Source: Mycobacteriales bacterium (GTDB taxonomy: Bacteria > Actinomycetota > Actinomycetes > Mycobacteriales > SCTD01). Taken from it: a stretch of 64,000 nt of DNA. How positions within the stretch are numbered: position 1 is the first letter of the stretch; the number at the start of each line of letters is the position of its first letter. The position numbers and the translations under genes are program-made. Below the pieces are notes generated by a model. It made no database searches and was not told where the DNA came from. It saw nothing but the letters and a program-made list of their open reading frames with translations. Where the stretch lies: positions 1 through 64,000 of the forward strand of contig JAUYQP010000028.1 in the NCBI GenBank assembly GCA_030697205.1. The letters run 5' to 3'. Positions 47,771 to 55,686 of the stretch are shown piece after piece.

Positions 47771-49798
47771 ATGGTGCTCCCGGGTCGCACGGTTCAACCT
47801 GTACCTGTGCCGTCCCCCTTCCGCACGCCCGACGCTCCCGCGCAGGTCGCGACCGAGCTGCTCGACTGCGTCACGGACGGGGTCGCAGCGATCGACGAGG
47901 GCTCGGTCGTCGTCCAGCGCAACGCCGCCCTGACCCGCCAGCTCGCCGACGTGCCCGACCTCGCCGCGGCCCTGCTGGAGGGGCCCTCCGGCGCCCGGGA
48001 CATCGTGCTGCCCGACCGGGCCGGCGCCATCCGGCACCTGGTGATCACCCGCACCCGGCGAGAGCAGGGCTACGTCGTGGTCGTCCGTGACACCACCGCG
48101 GTCCGCGAGGGCGAGCAGCAGCTGCGGGCCAGCAAGGAGCGGTTCCGTCGTACCTTCGAGAGCAGCCCGGTCGGGATGGCTCTCGTCGCGGCGGGGACCG
48201 GTGCCGTCCTCGCGGCCAACGCCGCGCTGTCGCGGTTGCTGCACCAGCCGCTGTCGTCGCTGGCCGGTCGTCACGCCGACGACGTGCTCCTCACCGCAGA
48301 CGGCGACACGGTCATGCAACTGGTCGGACCGACCCCCGTGGAGGTCGCGTTCCGCCGACCCGACAGGCTCGCGTGCTGGGGCCTGGTGTCGCAGACCGTC
48401 GTCGACGAGGGCGTGGGCGGTCTGCTCCTCGTCCAGGTCGAGGACGTGACCGAGCGGGTCGTCGCGCGTCGAGCCCTCGCCCACCAGGCCCTGCACGACC
48501 CGTTGACGGGACTCGCCAACCGGCGCGTGCTCGTCGACCACCTCGAGCACGCGCTGCGGGCAGGCGAGCGCCATCGCGTCCACGAGTCCGTCGGGCTGCT
48601 CTTCGTCGACCTCGACCTCTTCAAGCAGGTCAACGACACCTACGGGCACGACGCCGGCGACACGCTGCTGCGCGAGGTGGCCCGCCGCCTGGAGCACGTC
48701 GTCCGCGCGCGCGACCGCGTCGCACGACTCGGCGGTGACGAGTTCGTCGTCGTCGTCGCCGACCCTGGGCACTCCGAGCGGCTCATCGACATGGCACGCC
48801 GCATCGAGTCGAGCCTCGCGAGTCCGGTGCAGTGCGGCGCGTCGCGCCTTCACGTCACCGCCAGCGTCGGGGTGACCCGCAGTCGACCTGGGCAGACCGC
48901 CGAGGAGCTGCTGCGCGAGGCGGATCTCGCCATGTACCGAGCGAAGAGCCTCGGTCGCAACCGCTTCGAGGTCTTCGACGCCAGCCTGCGACGCGAGGCC
49001 GAGGAGCAGCTGCTGGTCGAGCGCCTGCTCCGCAGCGCACTGGACCGCGGCGGTGTGGCCCTCGAGTACCAACCGATCTACGAGCAGGTCAGCGGCCAGG
49101 TCGTCGCTGTGGAGGCGCTCTCCCGCCTTCGGGGACCCGCGGGCGAGGTCGTCGGCCCGGTCCGCTTCATCCCCATCGCGGAGATCACCGGCCTGATCGT
49201 CCCGCTGGGGCTCGGCATCCTCGAGTCAGCACTCGCCCAGGCTGCCCACTGGCGCGCAGCGGGCCACCGCCTCCGCATGGCCGTCAACGTCTCGGCCCGT
49301 CAGGCCGGCCGCAGCGACTTCGAGGAGATCGTCCTCGCCGCGATCGAGCGCCACGGCCTGCCACCGGACGCCCTGGAGCTCGAGATCACCGAGACCGCGT
49401 TCATCAGCGCCGGCAGCTCGACCCTCGGCCAGCTGGTCCGGCTGCGCGACCGGGGCGTGCGCATCGCCATCGACGACTACGGCACCGGGCACGCGAGCCT
49501 GGCCTACCTGCACCGTCTCCCGGCCACGAGCGTCAAGGTGGATGCCACCTTCGTGGCAGGACTCCCGGACGACCAGCGCGCCGCCGCGATCGTCCGCGCC
49601 GTGAGCCGGCTGGCCAGTGACATCGGTGTCGACTGCGTCGCCGAGGGCGTCGAGACCACCGCGCAGCGCGAGTGGCTCACGACGCACGCACCGCAGGCGC
49701 TGCTGCAGGGCAACCTGCTCGCCCGGCCGCTTCCCGCTGACCAGGTCCCGCTCGCGCGGATGCGTCCGCACGTGGCCTCGCCTCGGGTGCCGTCATGA
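47771..49798 (+). CDS. PAS-GGDEF-EAL cyclic-di-GMP protein
   Basis: The protein has about 675 residues from ATG 47771 (or TTG 47765). A PAS domain lies near 125-230 (FRRTFESSPVGMALV). The GGDEF domain has RLGGDEFVVV near 320 with RARD at the I-site. The EAL domain has VEALSRL near 447 and AIDDYGTGHASLAYL, where the usual DDFGTGYSSL is changed at three positions but keeps both aspartates. VAEGVET follows. KVDATF replaces KIDRSF, keeping the lysine. Cyclase activity is likely; phosphodiesterase activity may be altered. Its stop overlaps the start of the kinase gene (ATGA), so the pair is one signalling unit. Confidence 0.9.
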   Translation: MVLPGRTVQPVPVPSPFRTPDAPAQVATELLDCVTDGVAAIDEGSVVVQRNAALTRQLADVPDLAAALLEGPSGARDIVLPDRAGAIRHLVITRTRREQGYVVVVRDTTAVREGEQQLRASKERFRRTFESSPVGMALVAAGTGAVLAANAALSRLLHQPLSSLAGRHADDVLLTADGDTVMQLVGPTPVEVAFRRPDRLACWGLVSQTVVDEGVGGLLLVQVEDVTERVVARRALAHQALHDPLTGLANRRVLVDHLEHALRAGERHRVHESVGLLFVDLDLFKQVNDTYGHDAGDTLLREVARRLEHVVRARDRVARLGGDEFVVVVADPGHSERLIDMARRIESSLASPVQCGASRLHVTASVGVTRSRPGQTAEELLREADLAMYRAKSLGRNRFEVFDASLRREAEEQLLVERLLRSALDRGGVALEYQPIYEQVSGQVVAVEALSRLRGPAGEVVGPVRFIPIAEITGLIVPLGLGILESALAQAAHWRAAGHRLRMAVNVSARQAGRSDFEEIVLAAIERHGLPPDALELEITETAFISAGSSTLGQLVRLRDRGVRIAIDDYGTGHASLAYLHRLPATSVKVDATFVAGLPDDQRAAAIVRAVSRLASDIGVDCVAEGVETTAQREWLTTHAPQALLQGNLLARPLPADQVPLARMRPHVASPRVPS

Positions 49799-52008
49799 CT
49801 GCCCGCTGGTACGACGGCTTGCCCGGCGACCTGCCCGCGGTGTCCCTGCTGCGAGCCACCGACTGGAGCGCGACGCCGGTCGGCGCCCTGGAGCAGTGGC
49901 CCGATGCGCTGCGGACCACGGCCAGCCTCGTGCTGCGCAGCCGGTTCCCCATGATGGTCGCCTGGGGTCCCGAGCTCGTGCAGGTCTACAACGACGCGTT
50001 CGTCCCGATCCTCGGTCCGAAGCACCCGCAGATGGGCGTCCGGCTGTCGGAGACCTGGGCGGAGATCTTCGACACGGTCGGCCCGATGCTCGCCGACGTC
50101 CTCGCGACGGGGACCGCCACCTGGGCCGAGGACGAGCTGCTCTTCGTCGAGCGCCTGGGGTTCCCCGAGGACACCTACTTCTCCTTCTCCTACAGCGCCA
50201 TCGCGGACGAGAACGGGCGCTCCGAAGGTGTCCTGGTGACGGCGATGGAGACGACCGCGCGCGTGCTGGACGCCCGCCGGTTGCGCGTCGCGCACGAGCT
50301 GTCGACGGCCGCGACGACCTCGGGCTCGTCCGCCGAGCTGATCACTGCGCTGATGGGGCACCTCGCTCGGGGACAGGCCGACGTCCGCTTTGCGACCCTG
50401 CACCTCGACACCGGCGACGAGCTCGCCCTGGTCGGATCGACGCACCCTCTCGAGGAGCTCCAGCCACCCCGCGACGACCAGGACGTGACCGCGGCCTGGG
50501 AGCTCGACACGGACGACGGACAGACCGTCGTCAGCCTGCGTCCGGCGCTACGACCCACGACCGATCTTCCCGAGCCAATGCGCGCGCCCGTGACCCGGGC
50601 CTTCGTCCAGCAGGTCGCCGCCGGTGAGGGCAGGCGCGCGGTGCTCTCTGTCGGCCTCAGCCCCACGCGCCGCTGGGACGAGGACTACCGCCGCTTCCTG
50701 CTCATGGTCGGGCAGCACGTCGGGAGCGCGCTGACCGCGGCGGCCGCGCGCGAGTCCGAGCACGAGCGTCTCGAGCGCCTTGCCGCTCTCGACCTCGCCA
50801 AGCGGGACTTCCTGGCCGACGTGAGCCACGAGTTCCGGACGCCGTTGACCCTCATCGCCGGACCGCTGCAGGTCGCCGTCGACTCCGGGCAGCTGACCGG
50901 TCCGGTCGAGGACGCCCTGCGACTGGCGCAGCGCTCGACCGAGCGGCTGACCCGCATGGTCGACAGCCTGCTCGACTTCACTCGGGCGGAGGCCGGCGGG
51001 CTCAGTGCCCGGCCCGAGCCGCTCGACCTCGGCACCCACGCCCGCATGCTCACCGAGCTGTTCCGGACCGCCGCCGACGAGGCCGGGCTCGACCTCGCCC
51101 TCGAGGTCGCCACCCTGCCCGCGCCGGTCCTCGCCGACCCGGCGCATCTCGAGACCGTCCTGGTCAACCTGCTGGCCAACGCCGTGAAGTTCACGCCGTC
51201 CGGCGAGGTCCGCGTGGTCGTCCTGGCCGGCAGCGACGGCGCCGTGCTCGAGGTGCAGGACACCGGCATCGGCGTGCCGCCCGAGGAGCGTGAGCTCGTT
51301 TTCGCGCGCTTCCAGCGCGGCCGGACCTCAGCAGCCCGCAGCATCGAGGGCATCGGGATCGGCCTCAGCACGGTTCGCACCCTGGTCGAGCTGCAGGGCG
51401 GCAGCATCAGCGTCCACGGCCGACCGGGACCCGGCACGGTCTTCCGCCTCGTGCTGCCGTGGGCCGTGGGCGCCACGGCCGTGAGCCCCTCGTCGAGCGC
51501 GTCCGTGAGTGCCCGGGCCCGCTCGGCCGCGGAGGAGGCGCGAGGCTGGTCCCGCGACCCGCGACCCGCTTCGGGGCTGGCCGCATCGCTGCTGCCGCGG
51601 GTGGTGCTCGCCGACGACAACGCCGACGTGCGCGACTTCGTGGCACTGGTCCTCGACGGTCACGCCCGCGTCGAGCGGGTCGGCGACGGTGACGCGGCCC
51701 TGGCCGCGCTGCGCCGGGACCCCCCGGACCTGCTGCTCACCGACCTGCGGATGCCGGGCACCGACGGCCGGGCCCTGCTCGCCGCCGTGCGTGCCGACCC
51801 CGTGCTCGCGTCGCTGCCCGTCATCCTCTTCTCGGCCCACGCCGGCCCCGAGGCTGCCGTGGAAGCGCTCAACGCAGGCGCGGACAACTACCTCGTCAAG
51901 CCCTTCACCGCAGCCGAGCTGGTGGCTCGGGTGAGGGGAACCATCTCGCTCGCAGCTGCCCGGCGGCAGGCAGCCGTCCTTGCCGGCCGCCGCCTCGCTT
52001 CCCCCTGA
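49795..52008 (+). CDS. PAS-GAF sensor histidine kinase with C-terminal receiver
   Basis: The protein has 737 residues from ATG 49795, overlapping the upstream stop (ATGA). An N-terminal PAS-like domain spans 15-155 (MMVAWGPELVQVYNDAFVPILG, the ligand-facing strand typical of LOV/PAS-type kinases of soil actinobacteria). A GAF domain spans 165-325. HisKA has FLADVSHEFRTPLTL, with the phospho-accepting His near 344. HATPase has NLLANAVKFTP, DTGIGVP and IGIGLSTV. The receiver domain (from about 600) has LADDN, LLTDLRMPG with the phosphoacceptor near 650, and NYLVKPF. It is soluble. It is probably the input partner for the preceding GGDEF-EAL protein. Confidence 0.9.
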   Translation: MTARWYDGLPGDLPAVSLLRATDWSATPVGALEQWPDALRTTASLVLRSRFPMMVAWGPELVQVYNDAFVPILGPKHPQMGVRLSETWAEIFDTVGPMLADVLATGTATWAEDELLFVERLGFPEDTYFSFSYSAIADENGRSEGVLVTAMETTARVLDARRLRVAHELSTAATTSGSSAELITALMGHLARGQADVRFATLHLDTGDELALVGSTHPLEELQPPRDDQDVTAAWELDTDDGQTVVSLRPALRPTTDLPEPMRAPVTRAFVQQVAAGEGRRAVLSVGLSPTRRWDEDYRRFLLMVGQHVGSALTAAAARESEHERLERLAALDLAKRDFLADVSHEFRTPLTLIAGPLQVAVDSGQLTGPVEDALRLAQRSTERLTRMVDSLLDFTRAEAGGLSARPEPLDLGTHARMLTELFRTAADEAGLDLALEVATLPAPVLADPAHLETVLVNLLANAVKFTPSGEVRVVVLAGSDGAVLEVQDTGIGVPPEERELVFARFQRGRTSAARSIEGIGIGLSTVRTLVELQGGSISVHGRPGPGTVFRLVLPWAVGATAVSPSSSASVSARARSAAEEARGWSRDPRPASGLAASLLPRVVLADDNADVRDFVALVLDGHARVERVGDGDAALAALRRDPPDLLLTDLRMPGTDGRALLAAVRADPVLASLPVILFSAHAGPEAAVEALNAGADNYLVKPFTAAELVARVRGTISLAAARRQAAVLAGRRLASP

Positions 52009-52110
52009 GGCCACCCGCCGTCCGGCTGCACCGCCGCGAATCAGTCCTTCGCGCGCAGTCCGCGGTGGCGTTCGGGCGTGGCCTCGGGGAGCAGGGCCAC
52101 GATCGTGCTC

Positions 52111-52155
52111 GTGTGGGGCGGGTGGGGCTCGAACCCACGACCGAGGGATTATGAG
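52111..52155 (-). repeat. att site at the left end: copy of the tRNA-Met 3' part
   Basis: These 45 bases are identical to 60483-60527, which is the 3' part of tRNA-Met(CAT) from the anticodon loop through the acceptor strand and three bases beyond. Flanking bases differ on both sides, which marks the crossover block. There is no 5' half here, so it is not a second tRNA gene. Confidence 0.93.
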
Positions 52156-52170
52156 CACTAGACCTCGGAA

Positions 52171-52180
52171 CGCTGTGCGA
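52171..52180. promoter_or_regulatory. copy of the CGCTGTGCGG motif near the left end
   Basis: CGCTGTGCGA at 52171-52180 differs by one base from the motif found beside the integrase gene (60438-60447) and in the early operon promoter (59032-59056). It lies 16 bases inside the left att repeat, where integrase arm-type or excisionase sites are expected. Confidence 0.4.
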
Positions 52181-52255
52181 TCAGGCGGGTTGAGCGGGGA
52201 GCGGTTGAGCGCAGAGGGGACAGTCCCTTGCTCTAACTCGACCGAAGGGGACCCC

Positions 52256-52516
52256 ATGCTCGACAGCCAGAACATCCCGCCGACGCCCGCCCTCGACCGC
52301 CCGAACTGGATCGAGGGCGTCGACACCGACGGCACGATCTACGCCTTCGGCGACATCCTGGCGACCGAGCTCGTCAGGCTCGAGGCGCACGAGATCACCG
52401 AGGCCGACGGGACCGTGCAGGAGCGGACCTACGCCGTGACGGTCCACAACGAGCCGCCGCTCACCGCAGCGCAGGTCCGCGAGGCGCTCGGGCAGATCCT
52501 CGCCGCGCTGCCGTAA
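52256..52516 (+). CDS. small acidic hypothetical protein (element)
   Basis: The protein has 86 residues from ATG 52256, preceded by ACCGAAGGGG, a form of the ribosome-binding context used elsewhere in the element. It is acidic: PNWIEGVDTDGTIYAFGDILATELVRLEAHEITEADG, then a helix AAQVREALGQILAALP. No family is recognised. It is the only rightward gene in the element, facing the leftward module, and a bidirectional hairpin follows its stop. A short symmetric GGGACAGTCCC (52217-52227) lies in its leader. Confidence 0.65.
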   Translation: MLDSQNIPPTPALDRPNWIEGVDTDGTIYAFGDILATELVRLEAHEITEADGTVQERTYAVTVHNEPPLTAAQVREALGQILAALP

Positions 52517-52523
52517 GCCCGTC

Positions 52524-52569
52524 ACGACCAGCAGCCCTCGACCGTCTAGGTCGGGGGCTGCTGGTCGTC
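52524..52569. terminator. bidirectional hairpin terminator (element)
   Basis: ACGACCAGCAGCCC (52524-52537) pairs perfectly with GGGCTGCTGGTCGT (52556-52569). An inner GACC/GGTC pair closes most of the loop. It lies between two converging genes and overlaps the last codons of the leftward one. Confidence 0.85.
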
Positions 52570-52896
52570 TACGGCGTAGATGCAGGGGGGCTCGGGCAGC
52601 ACCACGAACGGTCGGTGGGCGTTGAGCACGTCGCACGGGACGAGGAACGACCTTGGCGAGACGTTAACGTCGTGTCGGTCGTGCCCGCGATACCGCTCGG
52701 CGACCTCGTCCGCGAGCTCGACGCCGACGAGTGCGCCGTGGTGCTGGGCAGTGGCATTGCAGCCAGACTCAGCGCCGAGCCACTCACTCCCCACCGAGTC
52801 CAAGACGACGGACCCGCGGAAGCCCTCGGCCGCTATGGACGCGGCCATCTCCGGGTCGGTGACGTGCCAGAGCATCATGGACGGCAGGGATGGCAC
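52546..52896 (-). CDS. hypothetical protein, possible ADP-ribosyltransferase-like fold (element)
   Basis: The protein has 116 residues from GTG 52896; ATG 52878 would give MMLWHVTDPEMAASIAAEGF as start. The opening LWHVTDPEMAASIAAEGFRG resembles the HxT...ILxxGF entry of ART/RES-like folds, in which a histidine begins the NAD site. The rest (NATAQHHGALVGVELADEVAERY, SFLVPCDVLNAHRPFVV) does not show a clear catalytic triad. The assignment is weak. It is the last gene of the leftward series, in the cargo position near the left end, with no visible ribosome-binding site. Confidence 0.5.
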   Translation of the reverse strand: MPSLPSMMLWHVTDPEMAASIAAEGFRGSVVLDSVGSEWLGAESGCNATAQHHGALVGVELADEVAERYRGHDRHDVNVSPRSFLVPCDVLNAHRPFVVLPEPPCIYAVDDQQPPT

Positions 52897-52916
52897 GTAT
52901 TGGTCTCGGGCGAGGA

Positions 52917-53222
52917 CTAGCCAGGGTCGCTCGGGGACAGGTCGTAGAGGAGCGCGACTCGCCGGTTGTTGACCGGATCGCCGGACTGGAACACGTCGGG
53001 GTCGCCGTTTCGGAGTCGACGAAAACGGTCGTACACGGCCTCACCGAGGGCAACCCCGGTCTCGCTCCCGGGTCGAATGAACGCAGTGGCAGGTAGACCT
53101 TGGCCCGCTGCGTACAGGACCGCGAGAACGGTCCCAGCGAGGTCGCCACTGACCTCGTCCCATTCGCCGAGGACGACACCGAAGTCGAACATCGCATCGG
53201 CGAGGCCGGGTTGCTCAAGCAC
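52917..53222 (-). CDS. hypothetical protein downstream of tape measure (element)
   Basis: The protein has 101 residues from GTG 53222, which lies inside the end of the tape-measure gene (eight-base overlap), so translation is coupled. The composition is mixed helix and strand with MFDFGVVLGEWDEVSGDLAG and TVLAVLYAAGQGLP. No family is recognised. In tailed phages the gene after the tape measure usually encodes a distal tail protein. This one is too short for a complete one, so it may be a specialised tail-tip or a cargo protein. Confidence 0.6.
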   Translation of the reverse strand: MLEQPGLADAMFDFGVVLGEWDEVSGDLAGTVLAVLYAAGQGLPATAFIRPGSETGVALGEAVYDRFRRLRNGDPDVFQSGDPVNNRRVALLYDLSPSDPG

Positions 53223-54735
53223 GAAGAAGCTCCATACGCCGGAAGTAGTTCATCATCTGGGCCTCGTCGACGCTGCCATTGACGTACAGGTTGTACGTCG
53301 CGCCTCCACCGAGACCCGCCAGATCCTTGTTCGGGACGATGGTTCCACTACGTCCGGGGACGAACAACTCTGAGGTGCGGTTCAGGGACCCGTCGGGGTT
53401 GTCACCGACCCAATAGGGCCTACCTGCCTTGACCGGCCCGCCGAGTGCGCGACGCTCGAAGTCGAGGAGCCGCCCGGTGGTCGAGCCGACGTTCCCGCCG
53501 ACCTCGAGCCGGATCGGGATCACCCGCGGGAGCTTGTCGAGGCTGTCCTTGAGCCCGGTGACCTTGTCGCGCGCGCCCTGGATCTTGTCGGCTACGCCCT
53601 TGAACTTGTCCCCGATGATCGGGATCTTCGCGAGCACCTCGAACATCTTCTGGAACCCGCCGAGCCAGACGTCGACGGCGGTCAGGACCGCCGTCGCGAC
53701 GGCCTTGAACACGGCCTGCACGATGTTGCGGAACGTCTCGCTGTTCTTGTACGCGATGACCAGACCGGCGACGAGCGCGGCGACCCCGAGGACGATCAGC
53801 CCGATCGGGCCGAGGGCGACCGTGACCGACGAGCCCATGAGGACGCTGACCGCGTTGAACGCAGCCGCTGCCTTGGTGACGATGAACAGGCCCGTGGCAA
53901 AGGTCCCGACCGCGGTGACGAGCGGCACGATCACGTCGCTGTTGCGCCCGATGAACTCGGCCATCGACGTGAACTTCGTGATCGCGTCGGACACGATCGG
54001 GAGCAGCCTCGCCCCGAGGTCGGCGCTGAGGTTCTTGTACTGCGCCGCCACCCGGATCGTCTGGCCCTCGAGGGTCCCGGACTCCCTGGCCGCTGCGCCC
54101 TGTGCCGCGGTCGTCTGCTGCATCAGCAGGGTCAGGGTGGCTTGTGCCTTCGCCTGGTCGAGCGCCGCGCCCTTGAGCTTGCCGAGGCCCTTCGACGCGA
54201 GTTCGGCCATGATCGCGGCGTCGTTGATCCCGACGGCGTACTTCTCGATCGGGTCCCGCTCACCCTTCAGCAGCGACGACACCGCCGACACCGCGTCCGC
54301 GACGCTCCCGCCGTAGGTCGCGGCGAGGTCAGCACCGAGCGTCACGAGCTTGTCGGTGCTCTCCGCGGCCTCGTCCTGCGACTGCCCGAACCGCTGGAGT
54401 TGCGACCCGACGACAGCAGCGAGAGATGCGTAGTCGCTTTCCGCGAGACCGAGGCTCTTACCTGATCGCTTGGCGAACTTCTCGACCTTCTCCGCGGCGT
54501 CTCCGAAGACGGACTGGACACCGCCCATCGCCTGCTCGGAAGCCGATGCCTGCTTGACCGCGTCGAACCCGAACTTGCCCACTGCGGCGGCGGCGATCGC
54601 CATCCCAGCGCCGACGGCCTTCCCGAACTTCTCGCCCTTCTTGCCGGTCCGGTCAAGGGCGTCACCGACGTTGTCGAGCTCCTTCGACGCCCTGTCTTTT
54701 GCGAGCACTTCAAACGCGAGACTCAGAGCGGCCAC
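53215..54735 (-). CDS. phage tail tape-measure protein
   Basis: The protein has 506 residues from GTG 54735. The N-terminal third (LSLAFEVLAKDRASKELDNVGDAL, then AMGGVQSVFGDAAEKVEKFAK) is the phage TP901-type tape-measure start. The central part has long hydrophobic helices (VIVPLVTAVGTFATGLFIV, ALGPIGLIVLGVAALVAGLVIAY). The C-terminus has GGATYNLYVNGSVDEAQMMNYFRRMELL, a typical tape-measure ending. It sets tail length and forms the DNA ejection path. By the usual 0.15 nm per residue this predicts a short tail of about 75 nm, an inference. No tail tube, chaperone or baseplate gene is found beside it. Confidence 0.85.
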   Translation of the reverse strand: MAALSLAFEVLAKDRASKELDNVGDALDRTGKKGEKFGKAVGAGMAIAAAAVGKFGFDAVKQASASEQAMGGVQSVFGDAAEKVEKFAKRSGKSLGLAESDYASLAAVVGSQLQRFGQSQDEAAESTDKLVTLGADLAATYGGSVADAVSAVSSLLKGERDPIEKYAVGINDAAIMAELASKGLGKLKGAALDQAKAQATLTLLMQQTTAAQGAAARESGTLEGQTIRVAAQYKNLSADLGARLLPIVSDAITKFTSMAEFIGRNSDVIVPLVTAVGTFATGLFIVTKAAAAFNAVSVLMGSSVTVALGPIGLIVLGVAALVAGLVIAYKNSETFRNIVQAVFKAVATAVLTAVDVWLGGFQKMFEVLAKIPIIGDKFKGVADKIQGARDKVTGLKDSLDKLPRVIPIRLEVGGNVGSTTGRLLDFERRALGGPVKAGRPYWVGDNPDGSLNRTSELFVPGRSGTIVPNKDLAGLGGGATYNLYVNGSVDEAQMMNYFRRMELLRA

Positions 54736-54738
54736 GGC

Positions 54739-54789
54739 TCACACCACCTTCCGCTGAGCGCTGGGGTCGTACTCGAGGGTGATCTTCAC
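54739..54789 (-). CDS. 16-residue leader-like open frame before the tape measure
   Basis: From GTG 54789 to TGA 54739 the frame reads VKITLEYDPSAQRKVV. It has the same ACCGAGAGG ribosome-binding context as two other element genes, placed seven bases before the GTG. Its stop lies three bases before the tape-measure start. In complete phages this place holds the tail assembly chaperone, so this could be its last remnant or a coupling peptide. It is too short for a firm call. Confidence 0.4.
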   Translation of the reverse strand: MKITLEYDPSAQRKVV

Positions 54790-54926
54790 TGGTGTGCCTC
54801 TCGGTTAGGTGGAGCGTTGGACCCGCGCACGCGCACGGGGGCTACTCAGGTGCTTGAACCGCGAGCAGGGACAGGGCGCGGTGGACCGAGGGTGGGCATG
54901 AGGGACACCCCCCGGGTCGTCACCGC

Positions 54927-55295
54927 TCACATCCGCCGGGCCGTGATGCCGGAGCAGTCCACGGGCGGTCGCTGCCCCGCCTCCTGAGCCGCGCAGTAGA
55001 CCCGGCACGGACACGACGCCTCCACGTCCGCAACTACTGACGGGGCGTGACCGCTGCGCCGAGCGTTGGTGATCCGTGCCCCGCCTGCGTAGTTGCAGGG
55101 GCCGCATGCAGCCCTCAGGTTCGACCGCTCGTGAGCGAGGTGCGGGGCCACAGACAGCGGCACCCGGTGGTCCACCGTGGTCGCTACGCCACGGCATCGT
55201 GGGCCACGGATCTGGCAGTCCGGTTCCTCCCGCAGCACCCGTGCCCGCAGCTCCCGCCACGGCCTGCCTGAGCGTCCGTGGGACTTGGCCGTCAC
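54927..55295 (-). CDS. HNH endonuclease (element)
   Basis: The protein has 122 residues from GTG 55295. The HNH core is PWRELRARVLREEPDCQI then RCRGVATTVDHRVPLSVAP (catalytic DH), RSNLRAACGPCNYAGG (N and CxxC zinc site). The fold and size match the small HNH proteins next to terminase genes in tailed phages, where they help DNA packaging. Here no terminase is present. The nuclease could instead serve integration, packaging by a helper phage or defence. It stands between a 34-residue gene and the tape measure. Confidence 0.82.
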   Translation of the reverse strand: MTAKSHGRSGRPWRELRARVLREEPDCQIRGPRCRGVATTVDHRVPLSVAPHLAHERSNLRAACGPCNYAGGARITNARRSGHAPSVVADVEASCPCRVYCAAQEAGQRPPVDCSGITARRM

Positions 55296-55394
55296 CGCGC
55301 ACCCCAGTCGGATAGGGGGGTGTGGGCGACGGGACTTGCACGGTCCACCGCGCCATCGCCCCAGATATCCCCCCGCGTGCTGGCCCCACGGTGA

Positions 55395-55499
55395 TCAGTA
55401 GCCACGGCGGGCCACCACTGCGGCGGCGAGGGCCGCGGGGTCGAGCTCGTCGAGGTCGTCCTCGGGCTGGTCCTGCTCGGTGCTGTCGGGCTCGGTCAT
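55395..55499 (-). CDS. 34-residue acidic protein (element)
   Basis: The frame from ATG 55499 reads MTEPDSTEQDQPEDDLDELDP... and ends AAAVVARRGY. Its ribosome-binding context ACCGAGAGG lies eight bases before the ATG and matches two other element genes, which argues for real translation. It is strongly acidic. No family is recognised. It is the first gene after the 16-bp-stem terminator, so it opens the second leftward module. Confidence 0.6.
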   Translation of the reverse strand: MTEPDSTEQDQPEDDLDELDPAALAAAVVARRGY

Positions 55500-55535
55500 C
55501 GCTGGTGCCTCTCGGTGTGGTGGGTGGGTAGTGGG

Positions 55536-55570
55536 CCAGCCCCGACCGTGGAGTCCACGGTCGGGGCTGG
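55536..55570. terminator. perfect 16-bp-stem hairpin separating the element's two modules
   Basis: CCAGCCCCGACCGTGG (55536-55551) and CCACGGTCGGGGCTGG (55555-55570) pair fully around the loop AGT. It lies 117 bases downstream of the last early-operon stop (55687) and 37 bases upstream of the 34-residue gene. It is the strongest hairpin seen in the window. It probably ends the early transcript, though a DNA-binding role cannot be excluded. Confidence 0.85.
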
Positions 55571-55686
55571 CACCGCGGGCGCAGGCTGGATCACGGCGCG
55601 GGAAAGTGGCGCGCTCCCCGCCTTCGGTCCAGTCACCTCGGCCATGGCTTCCGAGGGCTGGCGGCGTTGACGCCCGGTTCATGGGG

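Noticed and set aside
52111-52155. second tRNA-Met gene at the element's left end
   Set aside because: Only the 3' part of the tRNA is present. There is no D arm or 5' acceptor strand, and the identity to the right copy ends at exactly 45 bases, as expected for an att repeat.
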